DNA of 36,663 bases, taken from a bacterium (lineage in GTDB: Bacteria > Elusimicrobiota > Elusimicrobia > Elusimicrobiales > UBA9959). Shown in pieces: positions 6,158 through 13,359 of the stretch. The position numbers and the translations under genes are program-made. The notes under the pieces are model-generated. The model worked only from the letters and a program-made list of their open reading frames with translations, made no database searches and had not been told where the DNA came from. The stretch lies in assembly GCA_021811315.1 (NCBI GenBank), contig JAJZPF010000029.1, positions 1 through 36,663 of the forward strand, read 5' to 3'. Every line of letters starts with the position of its first letter. Within the stretch, counting starts at the first letter, position 1.

Positions 6158-6646
6158 ATGAATTACAAACTCAGGATCAAACACCCTTCCGGGGCGGAGT
6201 TCGAGGCCGAGGGCCCGGCGGAATTCATACTAAGCGAAAAAGACGGTTTCCTTAGCCGCCTCGCGGAACCAGGGAAAAGCGCGGCGCAGGCAGCTGAAAA
6301 TCAGCCAAAAACAGCCCAAAACCCGGATTGGGACGCTCTCGCGGAGGCTAAAAACGGGCTGATAATGCTAAGAAATAAGCATTTAGGAGTGAAAGCGGGA
6401 GACGCCGCTTTACTACTTCTAGCAGCTGAAAGACAGCTAAAAGGCAGCCTGGAAGTAAGCGCGATAAGCCTGTCGAAAGCGGTAAAAGCCTCCGGTTATG
6501 CCCCTGAAAGGCTGGACCGCACACTAACCAAAGCCCTCAAAGAAGGCCTGGTAAAAGCCTCCGGAACCAAAAGAAACAGGGCCTACCACATAACCGATAA
6601 GGGCCTTGAAACAGCCTGGCTGCAAGCCAAGAAAATAAACGGGTAA
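6158..6646 (+). CDS. Hypothetical protein with C-terminal winged-helix-like domain
   Basis: This 162-aa protein belongs to no family I can name. Residues 1-36 form a small beta-rich segment (YKLRIKHPSGAEFEAEGP), followed by an Ala/Gln-rich linker to about 58. The C-terminal 100 residues resemble a winged helix-turn-helix. A helical stretch AISLSKAVKASGYAPERLDRT leads to LTKALKEGLVKASG and a wing-like KRNRAYHITDKGLETAW. It is preceded by AGAGG and a strong promoter overlapping phased CATAT repeats, suggesting an autoregulated DNA-binding protein. It is the last plus-strand gene before dif (224 bp away). Its codons are AT-richer than those of genes to the left. A plasmid- or phage-type initiator is an alternative. 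Confidence 0.7.
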   Translation: MNYKLRIKHPSGAEFEAEGPAEFILSEKDGFLSRLAEPGKSAAQAAENQPKTAQNPDWDALAEAKNGLIMLRNKHLGVKAGDAALLLLAAERQLKGSLEVSAISLSKAVKASGYAPERLDRTLTKALKEGLVKASGTKRNRAYHITDKGLETAWLQAKKING

Positions 6647-6869
6647 GCGGTCCCGAAATCCGGCCATAAAGCCAGGCCACAGGCAAAAAGAACACGACCC
6701 GCCCGATCCAGTCCGCCAGGACACAAAGACAGGAAAAACAGCCAACGGCTCAGGATCCAAAGGCCCAACCAAAGCCCCTGAAGAACAGCCGCCGCCAGAA
6801 CACGGCAAAACACAATAACAAACAGCCAAAATACCATGAAGCAAGACAGAAAGGCTTGCCGCAGAACTG

Positions 6870-6897
6870 ACTTACGATAAGATATATTATGTTAACT
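6870..6897 (+). other. dif: dif site (XerC/XerD chromosome-dimer resolution site)
   Basis: The 28-bp site is XerC arm ACTTACGATAA, central hexamer GATATA, and XerD arm TTATGTTAACT. The 13-base stretch TATATTATGTTAA is identical to the Escherichia coli dif core and XerD arm, and the XerC arm ends in the usual ATAA. XerCD recombinases act here, controlled by FtsK, to resolve dimeric chromosomes at division. The site lies in the gap where rightward and leftward gene blocks converge, as expected at the replication terminus. The sequence match is seen directly; function is inferred from the family. Confidence 0.85.
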
Positions 6898-6951
6898 ATG
6901 CTATCTCCTGCGATATCGGGCCTATGGCAACAATCTTAATTACACAATATC

Positions 6952-6980
6952 AAATAATGCTTGTTTTATAAGCATTATTT
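6952..6980. other. Perfect 11-bp inverted repeat next to dif
   Basis: AAATAATGCTT (6952-6962) and AAGCATTATTT (6970-6980) are exact complements around a 7-nt loop, 55 bp from dif. A weak bidirectional terminator or a protein site are both possible. There is no clear T tract on either strand. Confidence 0.55.
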
Positions 6981-7360
6981 ATTAATATCTAACACCGTTT
7001 ATAGTTTTTTATTACTAGCAGAGTAAAGCTCTCCTCAGAGAGAGTTTTAGCCTGTTTTTTAGAATTTAGAAATTTGAAGATCAACCAACTTTTCAAAAAT
7101 CGGCGCCCTGGAAGAGCCAAAATCCAGGTAAAAGCACGACCTTTAAAAACACCATAAAGAGGCCTATAAACCCAGGATCCGGAAGCTGCGAAAAGTTGCC
7201 AACTTTTAAAGGATCTCAAAGCACCTCTCAGCCGCCAAGGGAGGGATAAGAGCCTGGATAGCCTGATAGCCGCCTGAACCCGGAATACCATATAAAGCCC
7301 CCCCATTTAGACCCCAAAAGCCCCCCTTTAGGAGCCCAAAAAGAGGCAACTTTTAAGTAA

Positions 7361-7588
7361 ATCGAAAACACCATGAAGCGCAAGGAGACAAGAAAGCCGC
7401 GAAACAGGCTAATTCAAGGAGCTTTGGAGAATACCATGAAGAGCAAACCCCGGATCTAGCCCGGAAATCAGGCTGATCATTCAGGATCCGAAAATACCAT
7501 GAAGACCGGCAAGCAGGCAAAAAAGCCGCCAGCGAACCGAACAGGAGCGGCTGCGGATCTTCCGAGGGGAAATTAAAATACCAGGAAG
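7361..7588. repeat. Degenerate tandem repeat with AAYACCATGAAG core
   Basis: The core ACCATGAAG recurs at 7370, 7433 and 7496, with a variant ACCAGGAAG at 7580. Spacings are 63, 63 and 84 bp (multiples of 21). Flanks are also related: CAGGCT, ATTCA and GGA words precede two of the copies in the same order. Looser copies lie at 6833, 7151 and 7287. Read on the plus strand, four copies fall in one frame as NTMK or NTRK, but stop codons interrupt it. Read on the minus strand, the motif appears as SWYF. No gene is called. Confidence 0.5.
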
Positions 7589-7913
7589 GGGGCAAAAAGA
7601 TCCGCCCGCTCCAGAGCTTTCTCCCAGGTGGGGGTGGAACAGGGGAAATAGGGATAATAATGAGTTAAAAAAGAAGGAAAAGGACCAAATTAAATGCCGG
7701 GAGCAATAAACCAGTACCAAGATAACTTTTAAGCTTCTATTTATTCCTTATACAAGCACCCTGGGGCGCCAGACCGCAAAAAAGCGCCGATTTATGCCGG
7801 ATTATATGCCAGCCTGGTTGAAATATATAGAGGAAATGCCGCAAAAGCGGAGAAGGCGGCGCTATTTTATGACAATAGCCGGCCTAGGACCGCTATCAGG
7901 CTGAGGAGAAGCG

Positions 7914-8210
7914 TTATTTTTTGGGATAGGTGCGGGCTATGGCCGGTATTATAAGCAGATAGCCGCATAAAAGCAGCGCGGGAGACACTATCGCCCAGAT
8001 ATTTTGCCCCCCCGGATCCGCTTTGTGAAGCAAAGCGTAGCCGGAAGCGATCAAAACCAGAGCTGACAGCCAAAGAGCGAGGCCTTTTGCGCCGCCCCCC
8101 CCCGTTTCTCCGGCGGCGGGCGCCGTTTGGCCTATATTACCCGGTACATCCCGCCCTTTGGACGCGGAAAGAGCGGCCGCGCGGCTGTTCCTTGCTGATC
8201 TTTTTGACAT
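7914..8210 (-). CDS. Small two-helix inner-membrane protein
   Basis: This 98-aa protein has a hydrophilic Ser/Gly/Ala-rich N-terminus (1-40). Two hydrophobic helices follow (about 43-60, LALWLSALVLIASGYALL, and 70-90, IWAIVSPALLLCGYLLIIPA), with a Lys-ended tail. The topology resembles the small DUF3098-type membrane proteins, but I cannot confirm that. It begins 23 nt after the stop of the HEAT-repeat gene and is probably co-transcribed with it. No strong Shine-Dalgarno is seen. The two-helix pattern on the coding strand is the main support that this is real. Confidence 0.6.
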   Translation of the reverse strand: MSKRSARNSRAAALSASKGRDVPGNIGQTAPAAGETGGGGAKGLALWLSALVLIASGYALLHKADPGGQNIWAIVSPALLLCGYLLIIPAIARTYPKK

Positions 8211-8233
8211 TAAATTACTGCCCGCCCGGCAGC

Positions 8234-9364
8234 TTATTTCTGCTGGGTCTTTTGCCTGAGCATCAGGCGCTGGCGCGCGAAGTCGAGCATGCTTTTGCTG
8301 GCGGGGTCCTGTTCCGCGGCGTAGATCTCGTTTATGAACTGGAGGCTCTTGTCGTCGCCTACCGCGGCGATAACGTTCAGCGCCTGGCTCTTAAGACTGA
8401 GGTCGGGAGATTTGGCGAACTCGTAGGCGGTGAGCAGCCCGTCGTTCATCTGCATTTTCGCCAGCGAATACGCGGCTTCTATCCTCACCTGCGGCTGCTC
8501 GGCGGGCGCAAGCAATTTGACCAGCTCGCCCGAGACGGCGGTATCGCCCACGCTGCCGAGCGCTTTCACCGCTTCGAGCCTGACATACTGGTCCGGGTCC
8601 TTCAGGGCGGCGGCCAGGGCGCCGGCCGCCTTCCTGGACTGCAGCTGCCCGAGCGCGGCGATAGCGCCGCGGCGCATATTCGCGTCCTCCGACGGAAGCA
8701 GGGCGATTATCTCGGCCTCCGCCGGGGCGTATTTCATCACCGATAAAGTATGCAGCGCCGCGTAGCGCACGGCGGGGGAGGCGTCTTTAAGCGCTTTCAC
8801 CAGGGCGGGCGCCGAGGCCTGGTCCATGAGGTAGGAAAGGGAAATAGCCGCCTGCTGCCGCACGCTGGCGTCGGCGTCCTTTATAAGCATTTCGGAAAGC
8901 CTGGGCGAAGCCGGGCGCCAGGTCAGCATGCCCAGCGCGTCCGCGGCGGCCTGGCGCACGCGGGGAGAGTCGTCGTTCAGCGCGGAAAGCAGGGCCGGGG
9001 CGCCGTTCGCGTTCCTGGACTGGCCCAGGTAATCGGCGGCCTCGCGGCGCGCCACGGGATCGGTCGACTTGATCTTTTCCAGCGCCGCGGCGAGTGGGTC
9101 GGCGGCGGGAGCCGGTTTGGCGGCCTCGGGCTGGGCGGCCTTGGTCTGCTGCACGGGGGCGGAGGTGGAAACGGCGGCCGCGGCCGGCTTGGCGGCGGGC
9201 TTGGGGGCGGGCTTGGGGGCGGGCTTGGCGGCCGCCTTTTTAACCGCCGGCTTGGCGGCGGGTTTCGCCGTTTTAGCGGCGGCGGTCTGCGCGCACAGCG
9301 GAAGCGCGGGCGCAAGGAATAAAGCGATAAACAAGGACATCATTTTCGTGTTCTTCATAATCAT
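8234..9364 (-). CDS. Exported HEAT-repeat protein
   Basis: This 376-aa protein has a signal peptide (about 1-25, ending LPLCAQ). A low-complexity Ala/Lys/Pro linker follows (26-90) with KPAPKPAPKPAAKPA-type repeats, encoded by near-identical GGGCTTGG units (9190-9260) prone to slippage. About eight HEAT/PBS-lyase-like repeats complete it (90-376), such as DPVARREAADYLGQSR, SPRVRQAAADALGML and DPDQYVRLEAVKALGSVGD. Such alpha-solenoids bind partner proteins. The site of action is probably periplasmic, with the linker spanning peptidoglycan or tethering the protein. ATG 9364 has no Shine-Dalgarno; TATACT lies 6 nt before it, so the mRNA may be leaderless. A second in-frame ATG lies two codons downstream. 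Confidence 0.85.
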   Translation of the reverse strand: MIMKNTKMMSLFIALFLAPALPLCAQTAAAKTAKPAAKPAVKKAAAKPAPKPAPKPAAKPAAAAVSTSAPVQQTKAAQPEAAKPAPAADPLAAALEKIKSTDPVARREAADYLGQSRNANGAPALLSALNDDSPRVRQAAADALGMLTWRPASPRLSEMLIKDADASVRQQAAISLSYLMDQASAPALVKALKDASPAVRYAALHTLSVMKYAPAEAEIIALLPSEDANMRRGAIAALGQLQSRKAAGALAAALKDPDQYVRLEAVKALGSVGDTAVSGELVKLLAPAEQPQVRIEAAYSLAKMQMNDGLLTAYEFAKSPDLSLKSQALNVIAAVGDDKSLQFINEIYAAEQDPASKSMLDFARQRLMLRQKTQQK

Positions 9365-9370
9365 AATTTT

Positions 9371-9376
9371 AGTATA
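9371..9376 (-). promoter_or_regulatory. -10 element directly upstream of the HEAT-repeat gene
   Basis: TATACT on the minus strand is separated from the ATG by 6 nt, placing the expected start (7 nt after the -10) exactly on the A of the ATG. No good -35 was found. Confidence 0.5.
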
Positions 9377-9420
9377 TTCCCCCTATAGATTACCATACGC
9401 TTGAACCGCTCCGGCGATTT

Positions 9421-9442
9421 ATTTAAAAGCGCCCTTGAGCGC
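9421..9442 (-). terminator. Probable terminator after the Omp85-fusion gene
   Basis: On the minus strand, GCGC-TCAAGG-GCGC is followed by TTTTAAAT, about 12 nt after the stop. A second stem (CCCCCTC/GAGGGGG) overlaps the stop codon. Confidence 0.5.
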
Positions 9443-9453
9443 GCCCGTCCCCC

Positions 9454-12297
9454 TCAGAAGAGGGGGCCCAGGTAGAAATAGAAGATCTTCCCTCCGTCCG
9501 AGGTGCGCACGGCGTAATCGAAGCTGAGGACCAGCTGGAAAGTCTGCAGGATGAAGGTGTGGACGTTGATCCCGGCCCCTACCGCCCCCCTGACTTTTGA
9601 AAGCCCGAAATCCCGCAGTTCCCTCCCGTCGTCCCAGCCGTAGGCGGAATCTACGAACAGCTTGGCATAGATGGACTTGAAATAAAAATCCGGGAACATG
9701 TACCACATGTAGTAGTTCATATCCCTGATCAGCGGAACCCGGAGCTCGGCGTTATTCATGAAGACCCCGGGTTTTTCGTTCATGGAGGAGGAGCCGGAAA
9801 AGCCGCGCACGCCCCCCAGGCCGCCGAAGTCGAAAGCCCGCTTGTCGCGCCCGGTGCTGCGGCCCGCCACGAAGCGGTTCACGAAGGCGGAACGCTTGGA
9901 GAGCGGGAAGTATTTAAGGTACTGCAGCGTATAGACGTCGTATTTAAGGTTCCCGCCCGCCTTCTCGCCCGCCCCGAGCCAGGAAAGCTCGGTACGGGAA
10001 CCCCTTACCGCGGTCAGGTAAAGGCCGCCGACAGTATCGCGCACATAGGCTGCCTGCACGGCCCTGGTGCGGAGCCTCTCGGTAAAGTTTATGTCTTTAT
10101 ACTTATCGGTCTCGTCCTTCGACACGGCGAAGGCTTCGACGCGGTTATACCGGTCGAAGGGCCAGGCGGTCCCGACGGCGTTCCTGGAGTAGCGCTTATC
10201 GTATTCGAGGCGGGCGGAATTGAGCGCCCCGTTATAGGTGAGCATGCTCGTCTGCAGGAACAGCGGCATGCGCCAACGGACATAGGAATAGTTAGCCTGG
10301 AGGGTGAGGTAATCGGAGCCGGAATTATAATTAAGGTAAAAGCCCAGGTTATGGCGGCCCAGCATGTCGGAGGCCTGCCAGTAGTTCATCCAGAAAAGCC
10401 CGCCGGGAGAAGAAAAAAGGAAGGCGGGAAAGAACAGATCGGTCGACGCTTTGAACCGGTAAGGGAGGAAGGCGCCGCTGGAAGGCTTGACGGCGAAAGA
10501 CCCGGGCGCCCCGGGCTCCGGCCCCGCCTGCTTTTCATACAGGAACTTTTCCGGGGAGCCGGCGTACACGTCCATGCCGCCGCGCCTGAACGCGGAAAAA
10601 TAAACCTTATCCCTTGAAACCGCCGGGGTGAAAATGCCGCCCAGGCTGCGCGTAAGCCGGGAAACGGCCCCGGAAGCCCGGTCCCGGAGATAAAGCTCGA
10701 AATCGTCGCCGGCGTCGGAGATAAAATAGATCCCGGAGCCGTCGGCGGAAAAGACGGGATCGTACGCGCTGCCGCCGGCGAGGGGATGCTCCACGGGCGT
10801 CCCGCCGCGCCGCAGTTCGCACAGGGCCCGGGCCGGGCCGCTCGAAGTTTCTATCTCGCACGAATAGGCGAGGGTTTCCCCGTCGGGGGAATAGGCGGGG
10901 GAAGCTTCGTCCTGCTCGCTGTCCGTCAGCCGCGCCGCGGCGGAGAAAGGGAGCTCCCCCCCGGCCGCGAGCAGGTCGACCGGGACTTCGTATAGATCGT
11001 TAAAAGCGCCTTTCATGCCCACGAAGACCAGGCGCCTGCCGTCCGGGGAAAAGGCGGGCTGGCGCATTTCCGTCAGCCCCGCGACCGAGGCGCGGACCAC
11101 TTTGCCGGAAGCGGGCTCGTACAGGTAAAGATACTCGCGGTGGTTCTTCTGCCCGGAGAAGGCCAGGAACCTGCCGTCGGGGGACCAGGAGAGGCTCCGC
11201 AGCGGCTTGGTGAAGCGCCCGTAGGGGATGTTCTCCGCGCCGGCCGAGAGGGCCGTCAGCCTTTTTTCCTTGCCGCTTTCGAGGTCCTTTACGAGCACTT
11301 CGGGCGGATGCCCGGCCCGCGTGGACAGGAACGCCACTTTTTTCCCGTCCGGGGAGGGAGCGGGGCTGACGCTGAACTCGGGGATATTCTCGGAACCGCG
11401 GGTGATCTTCACGCCGTAAAATTCCGCCTCCTGCAGCCTTTCGTTCCTGGCCTCGGCCAGGTATTTGAATTCCAGGTATTCCTTGAATTTCGCCTCGAAC
11501 CCGTCGAGGTCCGTGCCTATGAGCGGCAGGAGCACGGAGCCGGCCTCGTAGCGCGTGCGGAACAGGTCCAGCATTTTAGCGGGCTTGTCCGCCCCGTACT
11601 GCTCGGCGAGGAAACGGATGGCCTGCGCGCCGGTCTTATAGCCCAGCGTGACCTGGTGCGGCTTGAGGTGCCCGAACTGGTTGAGGCGGCTGAGCGGGAT
11701 CAGCCCGCCGGAAAGCACGGCGTCGCGCACGTACAGTTTCTCCACCGCGTAGTCGCTCAGGCCCGTCTCGTATTCCGCGATGCCCTCCATCATCCACAGC
11801 GGGTAGATATAGGTTTTAAGTATGCGGGCGCTTTTCCAGAAGCCGTCTATCAGCACGCTGAACTGCGCCTCGTGGGCGAATTCGTGCTCGATGACGTCCT
11901 TGAGCCAGCCCCGCGAGCCGTCGGACCAGACCATGAAGCGGTCTTTAAAAGGCTCGGTAAGGCCGCCCACGCCGTCGGAGACGTCGGCGATGCCGGACTG
12001 CTGCATATCGTTCTGGGTAGCGTAGAGGAAGAAGGGGATGCGCTTGGCGAGCTCCGGGTTCAGGTCCGCGGCCTCGCGCCGGTAGGCGGCCTCGAGCACG
12101 CCGGAGGCGTAGGCCACCAGGGGCTCGGAGGCGGGATAATAGTGGATGTCGAAATGTTCGGTCGCGAAGATCTTCCACGCGAAGTCTTTTACAATGACTT
12201 TATTCTCCTGCGCGGAAAGCGCGAGCGCGGAGAAGAGGCAGGCCCAGGCCAGCAGGACGGCGCGGGGGAAAGATCTGAAATTATTCTGAATTCGCAT
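9454..12297 (-). CDS. Metallopeptidase / TolB-like propeller / Omp85 barrel fusion
   Basis: This 947-aa outer-membrane protein has three parts. A signal peptide (1-30) precedes a peptidase-MA-like gluzincin domain (about 38-290). Its zinc motif HEFAH (138-142) is followed by WMMEGIAEY, whose Glu171 is the likely third ligand. A beta-propeller of TolB/WD40-like PD repeats follows (about 305-600), with SPDGKKVAFLS, SPDGRFLAFSG, SPDGRRLVFVG and SPDGETLAYSC. The C-terminal third (about 625-947) is a surface-antigen/Omp85-type barrel with the conserved GGVRGF motif, ending in phenylalanine. The architecture suggests a periplasmic protease and propeller carried by an outer-membrane insertase-like channel. 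All zinc ligands are present, so the peptidase is probably active. It begins 9 nt after the TPR gene stop. Confidence 0.85.
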   Translation of the reverse strand: MRIQNNFRSFPRAVLLAWACLFSALALSAQENKVIVKDFAWKIFATEHFDIHYYPASEPLVAYASGVLEAAYRREAADLNPELAKRIPFFLYATQNDMQQSGIADVSDGVGGLTEPFKDRFMVWSDGSRGWLKDVIEHEFAHEAQFSVLIDGFWKSARILKTYIYPLWMMEGIAEYETGLSDYAVEKLYVRDAVLSGGLIPLSRLNQFGHLKPHQVTLGYKTGAQAIRFLAEQYGADKPAKMLDLFRTRYEAGSVLLPLIGTDLDGFEAKFKEYLEFKYLAEARNERLQEAEFYGVKITRGSENIPEFSVSPAPSPDGKKVAFLSTRAGHPPEVLVKDLESGKEKRLTALSAGAENIPYGRFTKPLRSLSWSPDGRFLAFSGQKNHREYLYLYEPASGKVVRASVAGLTEMRQPAFSPDGRRLVFVGMKGAFNDLYEVPVDLLAAGGELPFSAAARLTDSEQDEASPAYSPDGETLAYSCEIETSSGPARALCELRRGGTPVEHPLAGGSAYDPVFSADGSGIYFISDAGDDFELYLRDRASGAVSRLTRSLGGIFTPAVSRDKVYFSAFRRGGMDVYAGSPEKFLYEKQAGPEPGAPGSFAVKPSSGAFLPYRFKASTDLFFPAFLFSSPGGLFWMNYWQASDMLGRHNLGFYLNYNSGSDYLTLQANYSYVRWRMPLFLQTSMLTYNGALNSARLEYDKRYSRNAVGTAWPFDRYNRVEAFAVSKDETDKYKDINFTERLRTRAVQAAYVRDTVGGLYLTAVRGSRTELSWLGAGEKAGGNLKYDVYTLQYLKYFPLSKRSAFVNRFVAGRSTGRDKRAFDFGGLGGVRGFSGSSSMNEKPGVFMNNAELRVPLIRDMNYYMWYMFPDFYFKSIYAKLFVDSAYGWDDGRELRDFGLSKVRGAVGAGINVHTFILQTFQLVLSFDYAVRTSDGGKIFYFYLGPLF

Positions 12298-12306
12298 TGC
12301 CGGATT

Positions 12307-13359
12307 TCACTTCTTCTTCCTGGCGCTTTGCGCTTTAGCGGCCTTCTCGGCGGCGGCGCGGGCTTTTTCCGCGGCGGCGCGGGCCTTCTCCAGCTTGGCG
12401 AGCAGGAGCCGGCCCTCTTCATGCCCGGGGCTGGCCTTCAGCAGTTCCTGCAAATAAATGATGGCGGCCTGGGCGTCGCCGTTCCTGCCGGCCGAATCCC
12501 CGGCCATCCAGAGCAGGGCGGCCTGGTCCGCGAAAGTCCCGGCGTCCGGGACCTCCTCCACGGCTTTTTTAAGCAGCGCCTGGGCGGCGGGATATTGCTT
12601 AAGCTCGTATTTAATCCGCCCCTCGGCGTAGTCGGCCAGGAAAGCCCCGGCGGCGCCCCGCGCGCGCAGGTCGGAGAGGGTCGAGGAATAATCCTGCCCG
12701 TTCTTCCAGCGCGAAAAAGCCAGGTTCTCCAGCATCACGGGATCGCGGCCGCCGTCGGCGACAAGTTTCTCGAACTCGCGGACGGCGCCGGGATAGTCGC
12801 CGGCGGCGTAGCAGAGCTTGGCCAGGAGCATTCTTACCTCGGCGTCTTCGGGGAAATTATTCAGGAACTTGCGGTATTCCTGCGCGGAGAAATCGTAGAG
12901 GCCCAAGGCCTGGTACATGCTGCCCAGATAGTAGAAAGAGCGCGCGTCCGCCAGGCCGAGCTTGCGCGCCCGCTCGAGGTCGGCGATGGCCTCTATGTAG
13001 CGCGGCTGGCCCAGCTGGTACTTGAGCCTGCCGGACTCGGCCAGCGCTTTTATGTCCTCGGGGTTATTCTCCAGGACCTTGCCCAGCTCCGCCAGCCTGC
13101 GCTCGGCGCGGGCCGCCTGCATGAATTCCGCCGGGGCGCGCGGGAACTCGGGAGCGGGACCGCCGGAGCGGCCCATAAAAATATAGAGCGCCGCGAGCAC
13201 GAAAAACAAGAACATGCCCAGCGGCGCTCCGTAAGAGTGAATTAGTTTTTTGAGGGCGTGCTTTAAGCGGCCGCGCTGGTCTCCTGATACCGGCATAGAG
13301 GAAGAGCCGTTCTGTTCCGCTCCTTTTTGCGCGGAACGGGACTCATAGCTCACCTTCAT
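12307..13359 (-). CDS. Inner-membrane TPR protein
   Basis: This 350-aa protein has a charged N-terminus, one transmembrane helix (about 45-62) and TPR-like repeats (about 85-320), including YLGSMYQALGLYDFSAQEYRKFLNNFP. The C-terminus is a repeated EKARAAA tail encoded by 21-nt DNA repeats. It overlaps the end of the S1 gene by 17 nt. The ATG at 13359 has GGAGG touching it with no spacing. The in-frame GTG two codons later (13353) has ideal 6-nt spacing and is the more likely true start. TPR proteins scaffold complexes; here the neighbour is the Omp85/protease fusion. Specific partners are unknown. Confidence 0.8.
   Translation of the reverse strand: MKVSYESRSAQKGAEQNGSSSMPVSGDQRGRLKHALKKLIHSYGAPLGMFLFFVLAALYIFMGRSGGPAPEFPRAPAEFMQAARAERRLAELGKVLENNPEDIKALAESGRLKYQLGQPRYIEAIADLERARKLGLADARSFYYLGSMYQALGLYDFSAQEYRKFLNNFPEDAEVRMLLAKLCYAAGDYPGAVREFEKLVADGGRDPVMLENLAFSRWKNGQDYSSTLSDLRARGAAGAFLADYAEGRIKYELKQYPAAQALLKKAVEEVPDAGTFADQAALLWMAGDSAGRNGDAQAAIIYLQELLKASPGHEEGRLLLAKLEKARAAAEKARAAAEKAAKAQSARKKK

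Larger units (their letters stand above)
6647..7913. other. Gene-poor 1.27-kb region carrying dif and degenerate repeats
   Basis: No ORF here has convincing start signals and composition. The minus-strand frames of 80-106 codons are Trp/Cys/Phe-rich antisense translations of purine-rich DNA. The region holds the dif site (6870-6897) and an 11-bp perfect hairpin (6952-6980). It also holds six or seven copies of the motif AAYACCATGAAG and recurring CAGGATCC and AACTTTTAA words. A direct repeat around C-runs lies at 7295-7331. It separates the rightward and leftward gene blocks. Confidence 0.6.

Noticed and set aside
7361-7588. CRISPR array
   Set aside because: The repeated core is only about 12 bp, spacing varies (63, 63, 84 bp), flanks are partly related to each other, and no cas genes are present.
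6524-7720. Several minus-strand ORFs of 79-106 codons around dif
   Set aside because: They are Trp/Phe/Cys-rich, overlap each other in different frames and lack start signals. They are explained by purine-rich noncoding DNA on the plus strand.
7794-7904. 36-codon plus-strand ORF starting MPDYMPAWLKY
   Set aside because: It has no ribosome binding site or promoter and no recognisable domain. It cannot be told from chance in AT-richer DNA.
11140-13245. 701-codon plus-strand open frame
   Set aside because: It is antisense to the Omp85-fusion and TPR genes, both of which have strong domain evidence. Composition is Gly/Leu/Val/Glu-rich without domains.
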